5,588 nt of DNA from Planctomycetaceae bacterium (lineage in GTDB: Bacteria; Planctomycetota; Planctomycetia; Pirellulales; UBA1268): NCBI GenBank assembly GCA_005789975.1, contig SXWC01000090.1, forward strand, positions 1 to 5,588, written 5' to 3'. Below the pieces are notes generated by a model. The model saw nothing but the letters and a program-made list of their open reading frames with translations. It ran no database searches and was not told the origin of the DNA. Below, one piece after another: positions 1-4,801 of this stretch (the first letter of the stretch is position 1; each line of letters opens with the position of its first letter). The translations under genes and the position numbers were made by a program.

Positions 1-293
1 AGCCGCATCCACGGGTGGACGCCTTCGTGGCGACGACCGACGGCTTTCAACTGGCGGAGCAGGACCTCCTGCTCCGCGGCCCCGGAGACCTCGTGGGCAC
101 GCGGCAGAGCGGCATGCCGCCGCTGTATCTCGCCGATCTGCTCCGGGACGGAACGGTCGTTTCCGAAGCGCGTCGCGACGCCCTCGAACTCTTCCAACGG
201 GATCCGGAGCTGTCGGATCCCCGGCTCGACAGGCTGCGGAAACTGATTCTCGATCGCTGGGGCGAAACACTCGGCCTCGGCAAGATCGGCTGA
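1..293 (+). CDS. recG: ATP-dependent DNA helicase RecG, C-terminal fragment
   Basis: This is the last ~97 codons of RecG, the superfamily 2 helicase that remodels stalled replication forks and Holliday junctions; the start lies left of the window. The reading frame is open from base 3 with no in-window start required, so the GTG at 15 is an internal valine. The stretch GFQLAEQDLLLRGPGDLVG followed by TRQSG matches the conserved region just after helicase motif VI, the TRG translocation motif, including the LRGPG turn and the conserved glutamine. It is followed by the family-typical LADLLRD and a short helical tail ending at TGA 291-293. The tail length after LADLLRD is close to that of E. coli RecG, so the C-terminus looks intact. 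It converges on mqnE with 22 bp between stop codons. The family assignment is secure; what lies upstream cannot be judged. Confidence 0.93.
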   Translation, partial: PHPRVDAFVATTDGFQLAEQDLLLRGPGDLVGTRQSGMPPLYLADLLRDGTVVSEARRDALELFQRDPELSDPRLDRLRKLILDRWGETLGLGKIG

Positions 294-321
294 CGCTCCG
301 CCGGAAAGCCGTCGCTCAGCC
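288..321. terminator. Possible shared hairpin between convergent recG and mqnE
   Basis: The 6-base arms GGCTGA (288-293) and TCAGCC (316-321) are perfect inverted repeats, and each contains the stop codon of one of the two convergent genes. A small inner stem CGG/CCG (302-304 with 309-311) closes an AAAG loop. There is no T-tract on either side, so a classic rho-independent terminator is not supported. The arrangement could slow or end both transcripts, but part of the symmetry follows simply from two opposed TGA stops. Confidence 0.22.
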
Positions 322-1449
322 CACCGCGAGCGGCTCGCTGGACCGCCAGGTCTTCCCGTCGCGGACGACGCGGTGGTAGAGCGTGTCGCGCTCGACCGGC
401 TCGCGGCCGGCCTCGCGGATCAGCCGCTGGATGTGCTCCACCGAGAGCACCTCCGGCGTGGTCGCCCCGGCATCGTGGTAGATGAGTTCGTGGCGGACCG
501 TGCCGTCGATGTCGTCGGCGCCGTAGGCCAGGGACGCCTGGGCGGTGCCGATGCCGAGCATGATCCAGTAAGCCTTGATGTGGTCGAAGTTGTCGAGCAC
601 GAGCCGCGAGATCGCCATCGTCCGCAGGCTCATGGCCGCCGTCGGCTTGGGGATGTGCGAGAGCCGGGTGTTGTCGGGATGGAAAGCCAGCGGGATGAAG
701 GTCTGGAAGCCACCCGTCTCGTCCTGGAGTTCCCGGAGGCGGAGGAGGTGGTCGGTGCGGTGAAAGGCGTTTTCGATGTGTCCGTAGAGCATCGTGGCGT
801 TGCTCCGCAGGCCGAGTTCGTGGGCCGCGCGGTGGATCATGAACCACTCGGCGGTGTCGGCCTTGTGCTCACAGATCCGGTCCCGGACCTCCGGGTGGAA
901 GATCTCGGCCCCGCCGCCGGGAAGGCTCCCCAGCCCGGCCTCCCGCAGTTCCACGAGGATGTCGCGGACCGGTCGCTTCGTGAGGTGGGCAAACCAGTTG
1001 ATCTCGACCGGCGTCCAGGCCTTGAGGTGGAGGGCGGGGTAGGCGTCGTGCAGGATCCGGATGATGTCGAGATACCACTCGTAGGTTTTCTGGTGATGCA
1101 ACCCGCCGACGATGTGCATCTCGGTGGAACCCGCATTCACCGCCTCCTCGCCGCGGGCCAGGATCTGCTCGTTGCTCATCGTGTAGCCGCGGGACTCACG
1201 GAGGTCCGCCCGGAAGGCGCAGAAGGTGCAGCGGTAGATGCAGACGTTGGTGGGATTGAGATGGGTGTTGATGTTGTAGTAGCCGAAGTTGCCGTTCTTC
1301 CGCTCGCGGACGATGTTGGCGAGTTCGCCCAGTTCGTGGACGTCGATCGACTCGCTCCAGAGCATCTCCGCTTCGGCCGCATTGAGACGCTCGCCGGCCT
1401 CCACTTTTTCGCGGATCGGATCGAGAGAGGGTCTGACGGCTCGGATCAT
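316..1449 (-). CDS. mqnE: Aminofutalosine synthase MqnE (radical SAM)
   Basis: MqnE is a radical-SAM enzyme of the futalosine menaquinone pathway. It joins the adenosyl radical from SAM to 3-[(1-carboxyvinyl)oxy]benzoate to give 6-amino-6-deoxyfutalosine. The 377-residue product has the cluster motif CX3CX2C at C70, C74 and C77 within NPTNVCIYRCTFCAF. It also has a GGLHH segment (115-119), SLPGGGAEIF (175-184), SNATMLYGH (216-224), LRELQDETGGFQ (238-249), LAFHPDNT (254-261) and LDNFDHIKAYW (285-295). The YNINTHLNPTNVC lead-in and the HPDNT and HIKAYW blocks point to MqnE rather than the paralogue MqnC. I chose the ATG at 1449, with a weak AGG 5 nt upstream. An open extension to 1530 exists, but it is proline-rich, arises from a G/C-run leader and lacks family character. 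mqnE is the last gene of the minus-strand group, 145 bp after ubiA, so it may be read through from ubiE-ubiX-ubiA or have its own promoter. Confidence 0.95.
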   Translation of the reverse strand: MIRAVRPSLDPIREKVEAGERLNAAEAEMLWSESIDVHELGELANIVRERKNGNFGYYNINTHLNPTNVCIYRCTFCAFRADLRESRGYTMSNEQILARGEEAVNAGSTEMHIVGGLHHQKTYEWYLDIIRILHDAYPALHLKAWTPVEINWFAHLTKRPVRDILVELREAGLGSLPGGGAEIFHPEVRDRICEHKADTAEWFMIHRAAHELGLRSNATMLYGHIENAFHRTDHLLRLRELQDETGGFQTFIPLAFHPDNTRLSHIPKPTAAMSLRTMAISRLVLDNFDHIKAYWIMLGIGTAQASLAYGADDIDGTVRHELIYHDAGATTPEVLSVEHIQRLIREAGREPVERDTLYHRVVRDGKTWRSSEPLAVG

Positions 1450-1469
1450 GGCAACCTGGCAGTCTTGGT

Positions 1470-1494
1470 GGGGTGGGTGGGGGGTGAACGTGGG
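1470..1494 (+). other. G-quadruplex-type G-run in the mqnE leader
   Basis: Four guanine runs lie close together: GGGG (1470-1473), GGG (1475-1477), GGGGGG (1479-1484) and GGG (1492-1494), with loops of 1, 1 and 7 nt. This fits the usual G3+N1-7 quadruplex pattern. The G-rich strand is the template strand for mqnE, so the mqnE leader RNA would be C-rich here, about 20 to 45 nt ahead of the start codon. Folding and any effect on expression are inference only. Confidence 0.35.
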
Positions 1495-1510
1495 TCGGGA
1501 GCGGGTGTCG

Positions 1511-1580
1511 GGGCCGATTCGGCACCACAAGAACCGCAGCGGGCCGATTTTCGCAACAGCCCCTCCCAGAGGGCCGTTTT
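1511..1580. repeat. Three phased copies of a GGGCCG(A/T)TT motif, period 30 bp
   Basis: The ubiA-mqnE gap (1450-1594) contains GGGCCGATTC at 1511-1520, GGGCCGATTT at 1541-1550 and GGGCCGTTTT at 1571-1580. The first base of each copy is exactly 30 bp from the next. Copies 1 and 2 share 9 of 9 leading bases. Copies 2 and 3 match at 11 of 12 positions when read on to TTC. The sequence between copies is not conserved. This could be a phased protein-binding array controlling mqnE or a decayed tandem duplication; chance in a GC-rich spacer is also possible. I see no convincing -35/-10 promoter pair elsewhere in the gap. Confidence 0.4.
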
Positions 1581-1581
1581 T
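1557..1581 (+). terminator. Hairpin plus five-T tract, oriented on the plus strand
   Basis: CCCTC (1561-1565) pairs with GAGGG (1569-1573) around a CCA loop. Outer pairs G1559-C1574 and C1557-G1576 sit around a bulge and a mismatch, and TTTTT (1577-1581) follows directly. It has the form of a short intrinsic terminator, but only for plus-strand transcription, where no gene lies upstream for more than 1.2 kb. On the minus strand the hairpin falls 18 to 38 nt after the ubiA stop but has no T-tract. It may stop antisense transcripts or be incidental. Confidence 0.22.
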
Positions 1582-1594
1582 CAGCCGCGTTCGG

Positions 1595-2533
1595 CTACCA
1601 CCAGAGGTCGGCGGCGATCGCGGCGAGCAGGATCAGGCCGATGGCCGCGTTGGCCGAGAAGAACGCCTGGTTGACCCGCGAAAGGTCGTCGGGCCGGACG
1701 AGCGAATGCTCCCAGACGAGGAGGGCCGCGATCACGGCGTAGGCGATCCAATAGATACCGCCCAGTTCCGGCACCACCAGCGGGAGCGCCGCGAGCAGGA
1801 GCATCGTGACGAGGTGGAACCACTTCGCCAGGCGGAGCGCCCGCGGCACGCCCAATCGGGCCGGGATGCTCCGCAGGCCGTGGGCCGCGTCGAAGACGGC
1901 GTCCTGGCAGGCGTAGATGATGTCGAAACCCGCCACCCAGAACATCACCGCGAGGCCGAGGACGGCGGCGGGAAGGATGTCGGCGGGGTCGCGAAGGAGC
2001 GTCTGGCCGCGGAGGGCGATCCATGCGGCCACGGGGGCGAACCCGAGCGCGGCCCCCAGCCAGGCATGGGCGAGCGTGGTGAACCGCTTGGCGTAGCTGT
2101 ACCCGAGGAGCCAGGCCAGCACCGGCACCGCGAGCACGAGCGGCAGCCAGTTGGGCAGAAACAGCAGCGTGGAGGCGATGAAGGCGGCGGACGAGCCGAC
2201 CACGAGCGCGAGCACCTCCCCCACGCCGACATCGCCGCGGGGGAGGTGCCGCGTGGCGGTCCGAGGATTGGCGGCGTCGATCGTGCGATCGACGAGCCGG
2301 TTGAAGGCCATCGCGGCGGTACGGGCCGTGACCATGCAGAGCAGGATTCCCGCCGCGCCCCGGGCCAGCCCGGCGGGCGACTCCGGCGACAGCGCGGGGT
2401 CGCCGCCCCAGCGGATCGCGATCAAGGCCGCGATGATCGCGAACGGCAGGGCGAAGATCGTGTGGCTGAACCGCACGAGTTCGAGAAACGTCCGCAGCCG
2501 CGGGCCGCGGGACTTGGACACGGTGGCGGCCAT
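1595..2533 (-). CDS. mqnP: UbiA-family polyprenyltransferase, menaquinone type (MqnP-like)
   Basis: This integral membrane prenyltransferase of 312 residues is in the normal range for UbiA proteins. In the futalosine route it would attach the polyprenyl tail to the dihydroxynaphthoate-derived ring. The two metal/diphosphate-binding motifs are visible: NRLVDRTID at 78-86 and DIIYACQD at 204-211. Around them are several hydrophobic stretches consistent with the multi-helix UbiA fold, for example 23-40, 60-77, 107-144, 154-173, 186-208, 240-275 and 292-309. The block GLRSIPARLG (219-228) is typical of the bacterial 'UbiA-like' branch found with futalosine genes rather than of MenA. Its ATG overlaps the ubiX stop codon as TGATG, so translation is probably coupled. 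Placement between ubiX and mqnE supports a menaquinone role over ubiquinone or heme O. The substrate is inferred from the neighbours. Confidence 0.9.
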   Translation of the reverse strand: MAATVSKSRGPRLRTFLELVRFSHTIFALPFAIIAALIAIRWGGDPALSPESPAGLARGAAGILLCMVTARTAAMAFNRLVDRTIDAANPRTATRHLPRGDVGVGEVLALVVGSSAAFIASTLLFLPNWLPLVLAVPVLAWLLGYSYAKRFTTLAHAWLGAALGFAPVAAWIALRGQTLLRDPADILPAAVLGLAVMFWVAGFDIIYACQDAVFDAAHGLRSIPARLGVPRALRLAKWFHLVTMLLLAALPLVVPELGGIYWIAYAVIAALLVWEHSLVRPDDLSRVNQAFFSANAAIGLILLAAIAADLWW

Positions 2534-3144
2534 CAGGTGGTCTCGCCCCAGCGGCGGATCAGCGTGTTGGCGACGCCCAACTGGTCGCAGATCCGCGCCA
2601 CGATGAAGTCGACGAGATCGGCCACGGTGGCGGCGCCGTGATAGAAGCCCGGAGCCGCCGGCAGCACGACCGCTCCGGCCTCGTGGATCGCCTGCATGTT
2701 CTTGAGTTGCGGCAGCGAGAGGGGCGTTTCGCGGGGCACCACCACGAGCGTGCGACGCTCCTTGAGGTGAACCTCCGCGGCCCGATGGATCAGGTTTTCC
2801 CCCATCGAGTGGGCGATGGCCGAGAGGGTGCTGCCGCTGCAGGGGCAGACGACCATCGCCGACGTCAGGAACGACCCGCTGGCGATGGGCGCCATCAGGT
2901 TTTTGTGGTGGTGGTAGTGGAGGATGCCCGCCTCCGGGGCAGGGCGGCCGAGCAGGGCGGCCAGGTCGAAGCGGTCGAGGTCGATCCGCCGCCCGAGCTC
3001 CTCGGCGATCACGGCCTGGCCCGAGGGGCTGATGGCGAGATGGACCTCGCGGCCGGCCTCCAGGAGCACCTCGAGCAGCCGCACGGCGTAGGGTGCACCT
3101 GAGGCGCCGGTGATGCCGACGACGAGCGGGGGAATGGAGGCCAT
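2533..3144 (-). CDS. ubiX: Flavin prenyltransferase UbiX
   Basis: UbiX joins a dimethylallyl group to reduced FMN, making the prenylated FMN cofactor of UbiD-type (de)carboxylases. The 203-residue product has the FMN-binding GITGASG (10-16), SGSFLTSAMVVCPCS (89-103), the RAAEVHLKERR helix (121-131) and PRETPLS (137-143). The last is followed by KNM (148-150) and a GFYH segment (166-169). Residues corresponding, from memory of the Pseudomonas enzyme, to the catalytic set are present as S15, R121, K128, R138, E139 and Y168, so it should be active. The histidine-rich HYHHHKN (76-82) just before APIASGS is eye-catching but lies in a variable region. It starts 4 nt after the ubiE stop and ends overlapping the ubiA start by one base. 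In this cluster it probably serves the UbiD-like decarboxylase of the futalosine pathway, which is not in the window. Confidence 0.95.
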   Translation of the reverse strand: MASIPPLVVGITGASGAPYAVRLLEVLLEAGREVHLAISPSGQAVIAEELGRRIDLDRFDLAALLGRPAPEAGILHYHHHKNLMAPIASGSFLTSAMVVCPCSGSTLSAIAHSMGENLIHRAAEVHLKERRTLVVVPRETPLSLPQLKNMQAIHEAGAVVLPAAPGFYHGAATVADLVDFIVARICDQLGVANTLIRRWGETT

Positions 3145-3148
3145 CGCG

Positions 3149-3988
3149 TCAGGAACCCCGCGTCGCGATGGAGAGGGTGGCGATGCCGAAGGTCAGCGGG
3201 ATCTGTTCGACGCGGTCGAAGCCGGCCGCCTGGACGAGAGCCGCGAGGGCCGCGCCCGACGGAAACTCCTCGACGCTCTGGTTGAGGTAGCTGTAGGCGT
3301 CGGACTTGTTCCGGGCGACCGCGTTGCCGAGCCAGGGCAGCACGTTGCGGAAGTACCAGAGGTAAAACGTCCGCACGACCACGTTCTTCGGCAGGGAAAA
3401 TTCGAGGATCGCGAGGGTGCCGCCGGGCTTGCAGACGCGGGCCATCTCGGCGAGGCCTCGGGCGGTGTCGGCGATGTTTCGCAGGCCGAAGGCGACGGTC
3501 ACGACATCGAACGCGGCTGTCTGGAAGGGGAGTGCCATCGCGTCGGCCTCCACCCATTCCACGGGCACGCCGGTGGTGGCGGATTTCTCCACGCCGCGGT
3601 CGAGCATGGGGCGGCAGAAGTCGCTCCCCACCACGCGGCAGCCGGGCCCGCCCTTCCGCGCGTAGACCAGCGCCAAATCGCCCGTGCCGGTGCAGACATC
3701 GAGCACCGCACCGGACGCGGGCGGTGGGACTCGGTTGACCGTGACATGCCGCCACCAGACGTCGATGCCCCCGGACAGCATCCTGTTGACGAGGTCGTAG
3801 CGGGGGGCGATCTCGGCGAACATGCCCTGCACGCGGGAGCCGCTCTTGTCGACACCGGCGGCCGCGGCATGGTCGGCGGGGGGCGGTTGCCCTATCGTGG
3901 CGGTCACGTCGGAGGAGGCTTCGGGCGTCACGAACGGTTTTCCCGCGGGGTTCGCATGCTGCACTGGCACTGTCACGAACTCTTCCAT
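3149..3988 (-). CDS. ubiE: Demethylmenaquinone methyltransferase UbiE/MenG
   Basis: This SAM-dependent C-methyltransferase performs the last ring methylation of menaquinone. SAM motif I is VLDVCTGTGD (95-104). The UbiE signatures FGLRNIAD (167-174), KPGGTLAILEFSLP (187-200) and SYLNQSVEEFP (233-243) are all present, ending with a FGIATLSIATRGS tail. The 279-residue model from ATG 3988 is about 30 longer than E. coli UbiE, and its first ~45 residues are low in complexity and not recognisable. Family similarity begins at VDKSGSRVQ (46-54), which rules out the internal ATG at 3823. GTG starts at 3931 (260 residues) or 3907 (252 residues) are credible, and either would remove the 33-bp overlap with divergent comB. 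No candidate has a strong ribosome site. It heads the ubiE-ubiX-ubiA group. Function is secure and the start is uncertain. Confidence 0.92.
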   Translation of the reverse strand: MEEFVTVPVQHANPAGKPFVTPEASSDVTATIGQPPPADHAAAAGVDKSGSRVQGMFAEIAPRYDLVNRMLSGGIDVWWRHVTVNRVPPPASGAVLDVCTGTGDLALVYARKGGPGCRVVGSDFCRPMLDRGVEKSATTGVPVEWVEADAMALPFQTAAFDVVTVAFGLRNIADTARGLAEMARVCKPGGTLAILEFSLPKNVVVRTFYLWYFRNVLPWLGNAVARNKSDAYSYLNQSVEEFPSGAALAALVQAAGFDRVEQIPLTFGIATLSIATRGS

Positions 3989-4711
3989 CGTATCCCGGTG
4001 GGGGCGACCGCGGGAGGGATCGCGGTGGTGATCGACGTTCTGCGGGCCTCGACGACGATCGCCACGGCCCTGGCCCACGGCGCGGCGGGGGTGCTGCCCG
4101 TGGCCGATCTCGCGGAGGCTCGGGCCCTGGCGGCGCGACTCGGGCCGGGGACGCTGCTCGGCGGGGAGCGGGGGGGCGTGCGGATCGAGGGCTTCGACCT
4201 CGGCAACTCGCCCCGCGAATACACCCCGCAGCGGGTGGCGGGGAAGACCATCGTGATCACCACCACCAACGGCACCGCGGCGCTCCACGCCTGCCGTGAC
4301 GCGCGGGAGATTCTGGTGGGGGCGATCGTGAATCGCGCTGCCGTGGCCGACGCGGTTCGCCGGCTGACGACCGGTGTCGGGCGGGCCGACGTGCATCTGG
4401 TCTGCGCGGGCACCGACGGCGTGGTCAGCGGCGAAGACGTGCTCGCGGCCGGTGCGATCCTCGACGCGGCCACCCGTGCGGGTGCGACCGGCCACGTCCT
4501 CGACGAGGCGGCCATCGCGGCCCGCGACGGCTACCGTCGGGTGGCCGCGGCTCCGGCACCGCGGGAGGCGGTCGTCGCGGACTTTCACCGCTCACCGGGG
4601 GGCTCGAACCTCGTCGATCTCGGCATGGAGGCCGACCTTGCCGTGGCCGCCGCTATCGACGCACTCGCCGTCGTGCCGCGGCTCGATCGGGCATCCGGCC
4701 GTCTCATTTGA
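3956..4711 (+). CDS. comB: ComB-family 2-phosphosulfolactate phosphatase (putative)
   Basis: The 251-residue product belongs to the ComB family. Its founding member is the Mg-dependent phosphatase that converts 2-phosphosulfolactate to sulfolactate in archaeal coenzyme M synthesis. The family blocks appear in order: VIDVLRASTT (25-34), GGERGGVRIEGFDLGNSP (69-86), TTTNGT (102-107), CAGTDG (150-155) with E160-D161 just after, and a C-terminal SNLVDLGMEADLAVAA block (217-232). Length is normal and no key block is missing. The ATG at 3956 is the only plausible start near the conserved region. GGGG lies about 9 nt ahead, and the frame upstream is antisense to ubiE. Many bacteria carry comB without coenzyme M, so its true substrate here is unknown; no other coenzyme M or sulfolactate gene is present. 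It is divergent from ubiE, and any promoter must lie within the ubiE 5' region. Confidence 0.9.
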   Translation: MLHWHCHELFHRIPVGATAGGIAVVIDVLRASTTIATALAHGAAGVLPVADLAEARALAARLGPGTLLGGERGGVRIEGFDLGNSPREYTPQRVAGKTIVITTTNGTAALHACRDAREILVGAIVNRAAVADAVRRLTTGVGRADVHLVCAGTDGVVSGEDVLAAGAILDAATRAGATGHVLDEAAIAARDGYRRVAAAPAPREAVVADFHRSPGGSNLVDLGMEADLAVAAAIDALAVVPRLDRASGRLI

Positions 4712-4714
4712 AAT

Positions 4715-4727
4715 GGTGCCTGGCACC
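4715..4727. repeat. Short perfect palindrome GGTGCC-T-GGCACC after comB
   Basis: Six-base arms flank a single central T, four bases after the comB stop codon. As RNA it would form a 5-bp stem with a CTG loop and no T-tract, so it is a weak terminator at best. The surrounding AAATGGTGCCTGGCACC resembles a short palindrome that I recall seeing scattered between genes in various bacterial genomes, but that recollection is unverified. The rest of the 4712-4801 spacer holds no clear promoter. Confidence 0.4.
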
Positions 4728-4793
4728 GAATCTGGGTAAGGTACGGCTCTTCCGGCGTGCGGCCCCGATGCGGCCCCCGGCACCGTGGACTTC

Positions 4794-4798
4794 AGGGA
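4794..4798 (+). promoter_or_regulatory. Ribosome binding site of glyS
   Basis: AGGGA ends 3 nt before the ATG at 4802, a short but plausible Shine-Dalgarno spacing. It supports this start over the in-frame ATG at 4829 (codon 10). It is the clearest such site in the window. Confidence 0.45.
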
Positions 4799-4801
4799 AT
4801 C

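Noticed and set aside
1450..1530. 27-residue N-terminal extension of MqnE
   Set aside because: It translates a G/C-run leader into a proline- and histidine-rich peptide; the ATG at 1449 gives a family-like N-terminus.
373..1674. Open frame of 433 codons on the plus strand, antisense to mqnE
   Set aside because: It is a high-GC shadow of mqnE, rich in V, D, E, R and G with no family motif, while the minus-strand product carries all MqnE motifs.
1289..2641. Open frame of 450 codons on the plus strand, antisense to ubiA and the mqnE leader
   Set aside because: Its composition is dominated by R, G, E, H and Q without structure. It covers a clear UbiA gene on the other strand.
3911..3918. Strong Shine-Dalgarno-like GGAGGAGG on the plus strand upstream of comB
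   Set aside because: No ATG, GTG or TTG in the comB frame lies at a suitable distance after it. It is 37 nt before the comB ATG and is explained by ubiE codons on the opposite strand.
3110..3955. Upstream extension of the comB frame
   Set aside because: It is antisense to ubiE with no recognisable domain. ComB family similarity begins only after ATG 3956.
3989..4588. Upstream extension of the ubiE frame through comB
   Set aside because: It is antisense to comB and R/G/P-rich with no UbiE-like sequence.
4708..4742. Possible glyS promoter with TTGAAA (4708-4713) and TAAGGT (4737-4742)
   Set aside because: The spacing is 23 bp, too long for a normal sigma-70 promoter, and the -10 match is poor.
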